A stretch of DNA of 64,000 bases from a virus: positions 1-64,000 of IMG/VR virus record IMGVR_UViG_3300026382_000012. The stretch is one strand, 5' to 3'. Numbering within the stretch: position 1 is the first letter of the stretch; each line of letters opens with the position of its first letter. Shown here piece after piece: positions 53,711-61,396 of this stretch. The notes beneath the pieces were generated by a model. It had not been told where the DNA came from. It ran no database searches and saw nothing but the letters and a program-made list of their open reading frames with translations. A program made the translations under genes and the position numbers.

Positions 53711-54388
53711 ATGTTAAAATTTATTGAGAGTATATGGCTCTCAACAAAGTTATTCTTTAGCAAAGCAGATTGTTATTTTATCAATAACAAAAAAGGATAT
53801 ATTAAAGTTAAAACACGCCCGATACATTTTATATATAAAAATGAAAATTACAATTTTGCCATTATACATATTCCATTTGAAGAAATAAAGATACTATATA
53901 TCCCAGATAGAACTTTATTGCTAAATTTTAGTAACGAAACTGAGTTACATCATTGGATAAATACCGTTTTGCAATTAGTTGAAGATGAGATAATTTTGGA
54001 AGATCATTTTAATTCTTCTCTTACTATTGGGCATATAGAATATTGTAAAACTGCACCGATTGATGAGATATTAAGCAATTTTAAATTTGAAGAGCATGAA
54101 CTTAATAAAACTGACAATACTATTAATATTGTCGCGCACCATAATGAAAACTTAGACGATATAATAACATTTATAATTAATACTCTAAGAAACATATCAA
54201 ATAGTATCTCAATTATTAATGATATATATGTAATAATTGGTTATGGCCAGATAACAATCAAATACGGTAAAAGAAAATTAACAAAATTGATAGAAAAGAT
54301 TAAAGATACTGATATTTATATGTTGTTCATTAACGATATTAAGTTAATAGAATTAATTAAAAATCATAATCTATTAAAGAAGTTATAG
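53711..54388 (+). CDS. Unknown protein, 225 aa, small-protein family
   Basis: Has the type A-like C-terminus: ISIINDIYVIIGYGQITIKYG hairpin, helix and the end NHNLLKKL. The N-terminal half is beta-rich with RPIHFIYKNENYNFAIIHIPFEE. GAGAGG precedes the ATG. A further diverged member between two A-B modules. Confidence 0.6.
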   Translation: MLKFIESIWLSTKLFFSKADCYFINNKKGYIKVKTRPIHFIYKNENYNFAIIHIPFEEIKILYIPDRTLLLNFSNETELHHWINTVLQLVEDEIILEDHFNSSLTIGHIEYCKTAPIDEILSNFKFEEHELNKTDNTINIVAHHNENLDDIITFIINTLRNISNSISIINDIYVIIGYGQITIKYGKRKLTKLIEKIKDTDIYMLFINDIKLIELIKNHNLLKKL

Positions 54389-54400
54389 AAAGAAACTGTA

Positions 54401-55081
54401 ATGTGGGAAGCAGAAACCTTTTATACATACACAGTAGCTTATAATATTAATAAAAATGTAAACATTAAAAAAGAACATTTAATTAAATTTATAGAATTAG
54501 TAGAATATTTTTCGGAAACTATAAACTTATATATAAGAGCATTCTATAAAACTCTAGTAACAGTAAAATACGATGGTTTAGTTATTAAACTGATATTCGA
54601 TAAAAATATGACACAAAGAGAATATGATGAATTAATTGATAAATTAGATAAAATTACGCCTCAAGAATTAAGAAATTTCTTTCACAATCAAATTACAAAA
54701 AATGTAGTTGAATACATAGAAATATTAGATTACGAATCAATCAAAATAGTATTTAAAAACTTAACTACTTATATTTTAAGTATTGATGACATAAATAACT
54801 TTAAAGAGGGATATCGTCCGGAAAAATCCGTATTTTTGTTAAATAAGAGAAATCCGAATAATACTGAAATAATCAAAATAGTAGATAGGTTATCAAAATT
54901 ATTTAATCATTATTTCTTAGTAATCGATAATATATTACTTATATATAACGATAGTTTAGATATATTAAAGATAATTACCCCTATTGACAAAATAAAAATT
55001 AATGATATAATTAGTCAGTTGACTTTTGAAAAGTTTACTCTAGAGGAACTGAATAATTATGAAAAACTCCGTGCGCTTTAA
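54401..55081 (+). CDS. Unknown protein, 226 aa, type A copy 2
   Basis: About half of its residues are identical to the 56018 product (KEHLIKFIELVEYFSETINLYIR versus REHLTKFIELVEHFSGTINLYIR segments). Overlaps the following type B gene by 23 bases. The conserved core includes a helix-strand N-terminus and the VIDNILLIYND hairpin. No known motif. Confidence 0.66.
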   Translation: MWEAETFYTYTVAYNINKNVNIKKEHLIKFIELVEYFSETINLYIRAFYKTLVTVKYDGLVIKLIFDKNMTQREYDELIDKLDKITPQELRNFFHNQITKNVVEYIEILDYESIKIVFKNLTTYILSIDDINNFKEGYRPEKSVFLLNKRNPNNTEIIKIVDRLSKLFNHYFLVIDNILLIYNDSLDILKIITPIDKIKINDIISQLTFEKFTLEELNNYEKLRAL

Positions 55082-55808
55082 ACAAACATTATATATAATT
55101 TTAGATAAAGAAAATCTATTAATATACGATAAAGATAAGATACTAAAAATCAATATAAAAGAAATCGAAATCGATGAAATATCTTATTTTAAAAAACACA
55201 TCCTGAAATTATCATACAATAATAAAATATATTACGAATTTGAGTTTAGTAATTATAGAAATAATAGACAAAAAAAATTATCAATAGAGTATTGTACGAA
55301 TAATGATAATATTGTAGATGTTGTTAATAAAATAATGAACAAAAAATCCATAATACCATTTATGTATTATATAGCAAATGCAAAAATAGATAACTTAAAT
55401 GTTATTATATCTGAAGACAATGATAATATAATCGAAATTAATGGAATCACTTTACGTGCACCGCGCATTAAAACATCATATGATATAAGTTATTTTGCGT
55501 CGTCAACGTACATTCGTTATTTATGTATAAATACATATTCTGATAAAATACACAATAAATTGGGAGAGATATCGAAAAAAATAATAGATAAAATAAGTAA
55601 TTTAAACATTCATAGTCCAATATTTACAATAGATTTTGATTATATAGTTTTTGAGAGCAGAATATTCTTCGTATTAAATAATTATATACGAGAAATAAAG
55701 GATGAATTAGATATACAAGAAATAATATTAATGTTTATGAAGAAAATGTTTAACTTAAAAATAAATGATGAAGAGCATACATCATTACTTAAACTAATGA
55801 TGCAATAA
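55059..55808 (+). CDS. Unknown protein, 249 aa, type B copy 2
   Basis: Close to the 56692 product: YTILDKENLLxxD start, YFKKHILKxSYNNKIxYEF, YYTNNDNIVxVVNxIMN and DYIVFExxIFFVLxxYIREIK are shared. Alpha/beta with a regular strand pattern. It begins inside the preceding gene. Function unknown; sequence drift without stops suggests both copies are maintained by selection. Confidence 0.66.
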   Translation: MKNSVRFKQTLYIILDKENLLIYDKDKILKINIKEIEIDEISYFKKHILKLSYNNKIYYEFEFSNYRNNRQKKLSIEYCTNNDNIVDVVNKIMNKKSIIPFMYYIANAKIDNLNVIISEDNDNIIEINGITLRAPRIKTSYDISYFASSTYIRYLCINTYSDKIHNKLGEISKKIIDKISNLNIHSPIFTIDFDYIVFESRIFFVLNNYIREIKDELDIQEIILMFMKKMFNLKINDEEHTSLLKLMMQ

Positions 55809-55830
55809 ACTACTTTAAAGGAGGTAAACG

Positions 55831-56005
55831 ATGGAAAAGAAAGTTAAGTATATTGTTAAAAAGAGTTGTACTAGGTCGTACATGATACGGTGATAAAGGT
55901 GTTTATAAAATGGAAACAAATAGACTATATGACACATACGAAGAAAAATTATTAGAAATTATCAAAGAAACCCCAAATCAAGATGGTCTACTAAAGAAAT
56001 TGTAG
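55831..56005 (+). pseudogene. Small frameshifted gene between the two A-B modules
   Basis: An exact extended RBS (55808-55824) leads to ATG 55831 and MEKKVKYIVKKSCTRSYMIR, then TGA. In another frame YGDKGVYKMETNRLYDTYEE continues to QDGLLKKL and TAG at 56005. A single indel would join them into a protein of about 58 aa. Alternatively they are two tiny genes (ATG 55910 starts the second). This is all the 209-base gap contains. Confidence 0.4.
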
Positions 56006-56017
56006 GGAGAAGTTGCA

Positions 56018-56689
56018 ATGTGGAAAGTAGAAGCTTTTCATTCATATATAGTGGCTTACGACATTAATGAAAATATAAATGTAAAAAGAGAACATTTAAC
56101 TAAATTTATAGAATTAGTAGAACATTTCTCAGGAACTATAAATTTATATATAAGATTATTCTACAAATTTTTAGTGTTGATAAAATGTGACGACTCAATT
56201 ATTAAAATAATGTTTGATACTAGTATAACGCAAAATGAATACAATGAATTAATCGATAAATTAGATAAAATCACGCACCGACTAAAAGAAATAGGAAATT
56301 TCTTCCATAATCCAGTCACAAAAAATATGGTCGGATATATAGAGATATTAGACTATAGATCAATCAAAATAGTATTTAAAAATTCAACTACTTATATCCT
56401 AAATATTGATGATATAAATAACTTTAAGGAAAAAGTAATACATAAAAAATCTATATTATTACTGAATAAGAATAATCCAAATAATGTTAAAATAATTAAA
56501 ACAATAGATAAATTATCGAAATTATTTAATCATTACTTCTTAGTAATCGATAATATGTTACTTATATATAACAATAGTCTAGATGCGTTAATAACAGTTA
56601 TCTCTATTGATAAAGTAGAGATTGACGATGTGATTAAACAATTAACTTTTGGATTATTTACCTCAAAGAACCTCAAAGGAGTTAAGTAG
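56018..56689 (+). CDS. Unknown protein, 223 aa, type A copy 3
   Basis: MWKVEAFHSYIVAYDINENINV start, paralogue of the 54401 product (MWEAETFYTYTVAYNINKNVNI). The end is shortened and altered (FGLFTSKNLKGVK) and contains the ribosome site of the next gene (CTCAAAGGAG). GGGAGAAG precedes the ATG. Confidence 0.66.
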   Translation: MWKVEAFHSYIVAYDINENINVKREHLTKFIELVEHFSGTINLYIRLFYKFLVLIKCDDSIIKIMFDTSITQNEYNELIDKLDKITHRLKEIGNFFHNPVTKNMVGYIEILDYRSIKIVFKNSTTYILNIDDINNFKEKVIHKKSILLLNKNNPNNVKIIKTIDKLSKLFNHYFLVIDNMLLIYNNSLDALITVISIDKVEIDDVIKQLTFGLFTSKNLKGVK

Positions 56690-56691
56690 CT

Positions 56692-57453
56692 ATGAAAACC
56701 GCACGCCTATACACAATATTAGATAAGGAAAATCTACTAGTAAATGATAGTAACGAAATACTAAAAATTAATATAGAAGAAATAGTTGATGAAATGGGTT
56801 ATTTCAAGAAACATATTTTAAAATCATCATATAATAATAAAATATGTTACGAATTTAAATTTAACGAGTATGGAAATAGTAGACCGAAGAAATTATCAAT
56901 AAAATATTATACAAATAATGACAATATTGTAGAAGTTGTCAATGAAATAATGAACGAAAAATCTATAGTAGCATTTATATATTACATAGTTAATGCAAAA
57001 ATAGACAAACTAAATGTTACTATATCTGAAGATAATGGAGTCATAATTAAAACCAACGAAATAACTTTACACGCGCCGCATATCAAAGCATTATGCAATA
57101 CAAATCATTCTATTTTGTCATTTGCATTGCCATCAACATTTATAGCAAACACACATATTTGTAGTCTATGTATGAATACAAATTTTAGTAAGGCATATAA
57201 TAAATCAGACAAAATAACAAGAAAAATAACGGATAAAATAAACAGTTTAAATATACACAAACTAACATTTACAATAAGCTTTGACTATATAGTTTTTGAA
57301 GATAAAATATTCTTCGTATTACATGACTATATACGAGAAATAAAAAATGACGCGGATATACAGGAAATAGCATTGTTATATATAAAGAAAATGCTTAACT
57401 TAAAAATAACTGATGAGGAATACGCCACATTGTTTAAATTATTGATGTTGTAA
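56692..57453 (+). CDS. Unknown protein, 253 aa, type B copy 3
   Basis: Paralogue of the 55059 product, with a short insertion (SFALPSTFIANTHIC region near residue 140). It ends LFKLLML, with the stop 1-3 bases from an exact extended RBS (57453-57469). Two Cys residues near 157-161 (ICSLC) form a CxxC that the other copy lacks. Confidence 0.66.
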   Translation: MKTARLYTILDKENLLVNDSNEILKINIEEIVDEMGYFKKHILKSSYNNKICYEFKFNEYGNSRPKKLSIKYYTNNDNIVEVVNEIMNEKSIVAFIYYIVNAKIDKLNVTISEDNGVIIKTNEITLHAPHIKALCNTNHSILSFALPSTFIANTHICSLCMNTNFSKAYNKSDKITRKITDKINSLNIHKLTFTISFDYIVFEDKIFFVLHDYIREIKNDADIQEIALLYIKKMLNLKITDEEYATLFKLLML

Positions 57454-57479
57454 ACTACTTTAAAGGAGGTTAGAATAAA

Positions 57480-58289
57480 GTGTTTAGTGCAATCGTACAT
57501 AAATTACCTTACTTTCCTCACGCTAAATTATACAGTTGTGTAATAACTGAAGATAATAAGCTTATTTATAGCGGACTTATATATTCGCCACATGAAATAT
57601 TAAAAAACATATCCAATAAAATATTCAAAGATGTTCTTGAATATCTAGTAACATCTGGATATATAATTGATTGGGATAGTACTATTATTAAATTTGATCC
57701 TTTGCGAGAAGATATCTTTATTGACATGTCTAGATTATCAATACTTGGTTTTAGTAGAATTAAAAATATGACCATTTCTACTAAACTGGAAGTATACCAA
57801 AAAGCGATACCTGACATATCTGATGTTTTAAAAATCGCTAGAGGACTTTCTTATGTATCATTTGCATCATTGGAGGATATTTTAATATACATATCACAAG
57901 GCAATTCTAATTACATAAATATAGAAATAAGCAATACTGCTAGTACTATTGAAACTAAAAATTCGCGCGAATATTTTTCACAATTAAAATTCGAAAAAAT
58001 TGAAACAGATAAGTTTTCATGGATAAAATATAACGATAGTACTATTAAAAAAGAATTGATATTGAAAGTAATAAGTATAATAAATACATTGATAAGAGCC
58101 GATGTAAAACCAAATATATTAACAATAAGTGATTTATTAGTAACATCCGGCGGTTATGTATTTAATAAATACGAACTGGAAGAACGGATAGGATCATCAG
58201 ATATGTTTAATTATATAGCCAGTAAGATAGATCATATAGAAGTTTTCGACGACGAATTAATCAACTTTATGAATATAAAGAAATACTAA
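57480..58289 (+). CDS. Unknown protein, 269 aa, intact version of the gene split by element 3
   Basis: GTG start (MFSAIVHKLPYFPHAKLYSC), 10 bases from AAAGGAGG. The C-terminal 160 residues align without large gaps to the 51205 product. Last gene of the accessory block; a terminator hairpin follows. No catalytic motif is recognised. Confidence 0.64.
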   Translation: MFSAIVHKLPYFPHAKLYSCVITEDNKLIYSGLIYSPHEILKNISNKIFKDVLEYLVTSGYIIDWDSTIIKFDPLREDIFIDMSRLSILGFSRIKNMTISTKLEVYQKAIPDISDVLKIARGLSYVSFASLEDILIYISQGNSNYINIEISNTASTIETKNSREYFSQLKFEKIETDKFSWIKYNDSTIKKELILKVISIINTLIRADVKPNILTISDLLVTSGGYVFNKYELEERIGSSDMFNYIASKIDHIEVFDDELINFMNIKKY

Positions 58290-58343
58290 TTAATGGTAGC
58301 TATAAATAGTACAAATATGAACTATACTAAAATAAAAAAATTT

Positions 58344-58370
58344 TGGGTGGGATAATAATTCGCCCACCCA
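58344..58370. terminator. Bidirectional terminator between accessory block and head module
   Basis: TGGGTGGG / CCCACCCA, an 8-bp perfect stem with an 11-base loop, between convergent genes. AAAATAAAAAAATTT on its left gives a strong U-run for minus-strand transcripts. Confidence 0.78.
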
Positions 58371-58373
58371 ATA

Positions 58374-59195
58374 CTATGCAATTAATTCACTAAACAGAAA
58401 TCTATATCTTTCTATGCCACTTTCAGCGAAAATTATATCTTTTATTTCGCTTTCTTTAACTACATCTTTTATATTTTTGATGACGTTAAAATTATATTCA
58501 TTAATCCAATTTATAACTTCTGATGTTACATATACTTTATTGTCTACTAATAACCTATTTATTGATATTACTTCGATTACAGTTAATTCCATTGCTTGTG
58601 TAAGAATTCTTGAATATTCTTCTATATAACTATTAAAATCACCGTTATCTTTAGGATATTTTATTTTTGTTAGTACTATGTCTTTAAATTTATAGTAAAG
58701 TTTTTCGTGTGCTTGTATGAAATATTTAATAATTTTCTTTTGAAAATCATTATCAAGTTGCTGGCATATCTTTTGTAATATTGTTGTGTATTTATCTTTA
58801 TAATAATCTAGAATTAATTCAACTATGCGTTTAAATTGCGCGCATTCGTTATTTCTTTTTCTGATAATAAACATGTATTTCATTAAATCTGAAATTGTTT
58901 GTATTGACTCGCGCCATACTCTAAATTTAACATCTAAAATATAATGACAAATGTAATCGAAATCAAAATTAGCATTTTCTATTAAACTTATAAACATAGA
59001 ATGATTATATTCAAATTTAGAAATATTATTACTAGTAGTTATAGATAACTTAATAAATCTTGAAAATTCTCTTTCGTCAATTAGTTCTATAAAGAAGTCA
59101 TCGTAATTATTTACTAATTTAACTAATCTGCTGCATTCGTTACGATAAGGACATTTATTACATATATCATTTTTTAGAAGAATTTCTCTCAGCAT
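58374..59195 (-). CDS. Unknown protein with N-terminal cysteine cluster, 273 aa
   Basis: CNKCPYRNECSRLV at residues 12-25 (C-x2-C-x5-C) could bind zinc or an iron-sulfur cluster together with a later Cys (CHYIL near residue 84). The rest is helical. It is the last gene of the minus-strand head operon and overlaps nothing; a head-module location suggests a virion or morphogenesis role, but no family is recognised. Confidence 0.62.
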   Translation of the reverse strand: MLREILLKNDICNKCPYRNECSRLVKLVNNYDDFFIELIDEREFSRFIKLSITTSNNISKFEYNHSMFISLIENANFDFDYICHYILDVKFRVWRESIQTISDLMKYMFIIRKRNNECAQFKRIVELILDYYKDKYTTILQKICQQLDNDFQKKIIKYFIQAHEKLYYKFKDIVLTKIKYPKDNGDFNSYIEEYSRILTQAMELTVIEVISINRLLVDNKVYVTSEVINWINEYNFNVIKNIKDVVKESEIKDIIFAESGIERYRFLFSELIA

Positions 59196-59244
59196 ATTCT
59201 AAAACCCTATATGGAATAAAGTTTAATTAAATACTATTTAAAAA

Positions 59245-59742
59245 CTAAAATGATACATCTCTCTTGGTATTGATAGTTTTGACACTATCATCAATTGATA
59301 TTAATTTATTTTTAATATGTTCTAACTCTTTAGTAATAGCTTTAGTTTCAGATGTCAACTTTACTATTTCTAATAATAATTCGGGAATTTTTTCGCGATG
59401 AAAATTAGAATCGTCATTAATTTTCCTAAGAATTGACTTAATATTTTCTTCTATGTATTCTATACGTACATTTAATTTCTCTATTTCGTTTAATATATTT
59501 GTTATATCGCGGCCGGTATTACTAATAACCACTTGTTTATTTACATTCTGTGTTGTTGGCTGCGGTGATTTTTTAGTACTCATATTAGAATTCTTACCCA
59601 TAAGTGTAAGAAAAAAATCTTTATTTTGGACAATCACAATTACTAATAGAGCAATAATAAAAAGTATCAAAACAAATTCTAAATTTGTCAATGTCTTTAA
59701 TTTGTATGCGATAGCATCTGCAATAGAATCCGTCCATGCCAT
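59245..59742 (-). CDS. Membrane-anchored coiled-coil protein, 165 aa
   Basis: A hydrophobic segment at residues 19-38 (LEFVLILFIIALLVIVIVQN) is followed by a Ser/Thr/Gln linker and a predicted coiled coil (about 85-155). The architecture resembles spanin or membrane-tether proteins. It lies directly after the capsid gene and its terminator. Function unknown. Confidence 0.65.
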   Translation of the reverse strand: MAWTDSIADAIAYKLKTLTNLEFVLILFIIALLVIVIVQNKDFFLTLMGKNSNMSTKKSPQPTTQNVNKQVVISNTGRDITNILNEIEKLNVRIEYIEENIKSILRKINDDSNFHREKIPELLLEIVKLTSETKAITKELEHIKNKLISIDDSVKTINTKRDVSF

Positions 59743-59782
59743 TATAGTTCCTTTTGATACTGATATAATACAAAAAATTAAA

Positions 59783-59810
59783 TGCCTCCGGGATTATAAT
59801 CCCGGAGGCA
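59783..59810 (-). terminator. Strong terminator after the major capsid gene
   Basis: 12-bp perfect stem (TGCCTCCGGGAT / ATCCCGGAGGCA) with a 4-base loop, followed on the minus strand by TTTAATTTTTTG. The strongest intrinsic terminator seen in the window, consistent with a highly expressed capsid gene. Confidence 0.85.
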
Positions 59811-59817
59811 TCAATAA

Positions 59818-61344
59818 TTAAACATATGGATTATTAACAACTTTAACTACACCAAGTTTTCTAGGATCTACAACTTCTACAGCAGTTCTAGACTTGAGAT
59901 ATTGCTTTGTAACGCCATTTACATCAGACTTATGGATATAGAGCGGTTTATAAACAACATCAACAAGAGCAGCGGCGGATTTATTATTTGCCTTATAAAC
60001 TACATAAATCTTTCCTTCTTCAACAGAATCAGATTTAAATATTGTGAACTTAGTAAATTGAAGTGCGGAAGCAGCAGGTCCTAATTTTCCTTGTCCTTGT
60101 GTATTCATTTGAGCGGTAGCGAAAGACTGAAGAGCTTCTAGTGTAATTGCTGTCTTCCTATCTGTAACAAGATATTGAGGTGTTACGTGCGCATTCTTCT
60201 CGATAGAAGAAGCAACAGCAAGAATCTTAGGTACTACGAGAGAGAATACATCTGCAATATTAGCAGGTGTGAGATAAGTAGGAATAGAAGAGTAATCTAT
60301 AGTAGCAGTATTACCATATTTAGCCATATCAGGCTCAGAAAGTTTAAGAAGATCTGCTACATCTGCATCTTTATTTAATTGGAATTGGAGTTTAACAACT
60401 TCCATAATGGAAGCAAGAAGATCTATGTTATAAATATCTTTAAAGTCTTGAACTTCTTCATCAATTAGTTCGATGAAGAATGTATTATCTTCATCGAGTT
60501 GAAGTTTGAGTTCATCTTCTACGTTGAGTTTAATTTTAACTTTTCCTTTATCGGCGCCGTATACGTTAATTCTACATTCTACAGTTGCATTTTGGAAGTC
60601 AATAGTATCAGAAGAATCAGTTATAATGTTTTTAGAAAGTACGATTTCGCCGGTTTCGAAGTTTACATTACCTGTAACAATTACATTAACAGTTTTACCG
60701 TCACCGGCAGCAGTAAATTGAGCTTCACCATAGAAGTTACCGGAGAAGTCTGCTCTGATAACTACAGGAAGATTTACTGTAGTAGTACTAGAACCATCAT
60801 TATCTGTGAGAGTTAGTTTAGTAATAGCAAAGTATCTTTGATTAATTTTTGCTTTATCAGTTATAGAAAGTAGAGAGAAGAGATTTGTTTTACCTTCGCT
60901 AATAGTTTCAACTATTTTATTAGGCCTTACAGCGGTAGAAGAAGGAAGTTCTACTTTATCAAGAACTGTGCCGTCGATTTTTATAACTTCACCGACAACA
61001 GATTTTCTTGGAATAGCAACTCTTTTCTGAGAAGTAGTAAATACAGTTAGAAGTTTAGAAATAAGAGGTGTTTGATATACATCTGCGAGTATTGGGAAGT
61101 ACATAATCGCCCAAGCTCTTCCTTCACCAGTTAAGAGATCGCCGGATTCTTGAAGAACTTCTCTTTCCCTATAAGCTACTGTTTTAAATGCTTCTCTAGC
61201 ATCTTTATCTTCAATAGCTTCAGAAAGTGCAGTGATAAAATCTTTAAATGCAGTATTATCTTTTAGAAATCCTACAGGATCAGATTCAATAAGAGATCTG
61301 TTTTGTTTAACATAAGAATCATACTGTTCCAATATTAAAGCCAT
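59818..61344 (-). CDS. Major capsid protein (T4 gp23-like)
   Basis: 508 aa. The N-terminal 60 residues are charged and helical and could form a cleaved or scaffold-facing part. RAWAIMYFPILADVYQTPLISKLLTVFTTSQ matches the gp23-type core (shown in part here: DVYQTPLISKL). A domain with beta repeats (about 170-270) may be a surface insertion. GGAG lies 7-9 bases before the ATG. Codon use is richer in G and C than in the accessory genes, as expected for a highly expressed protein. The prohead protease is immediately upstream. Confidence 0.85.
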   Translation of the reverse strand: MALILEQYDSYVKQNRSLIESDPVGFLKDNTAFKDFITALSEAIEDKDAREAFKTVAYREREVLQESGDLLTGEGRAWAIMYFPILADVYQTPLISKLLTVFTTSQKRVAIPRKSVVGEVIKIDGTVLDKVELPSSTAVRPNKIVETISEGKTNLFSLLSITDKAKINQRYFAITKLTLTDNDGSSTTTVNLPVVIRADFSGNFYGEAQFTAAGDGKTVNVIVTGNVNFETGEIVLSKNIITDSSDTIDFQNATVECRINVYGADKGKVKIKLNVEDELKLQLDEDNTFFIELIDEEVQDFKDIYNIDLLASIMEVVKLQFQLNKDADVADLLKLSEPDMAKYGNTATIDYSSIPTYLTPANIADVFSLVVPKILAVASSIEKNAHVTPQYLVTDRKTAITLEALQSFATAQMNTQGQGKLGPAASALQFTKFTIFKSDSVEEGKIYVVYKANNKSAAALVDVVYKPLYIHKSDVNGVTKQYLKSRTAVEVVDPRKLGVVKVVNNPYV

Positions 61345-61396
61345 GTCTAATTACTCCTTTTTTGTTTAATAAATTTTTAAAATAATACAACATTAT

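Larger units (their letters stand above)
54401..57453 (+). repeat. Tandem duplication of a two-gene A-B module
   Basis: Module 1 is 54401-55808 (type A then type B) and module 2 is 56018-57453 (type A then type B), about 1.4 kb each with clear protein similarity along their length. A much more diverged third copy of the same A-B order is at 51690-53088. Confidence 0.75.

Noticed and set aside
60499-60816. Plus-strand open frames opposite the major capsid gene
   Set aside because: Antisense shadows caused by the strong codon bias of the capsid gene; no ribosome site and no similarity to anything I know.
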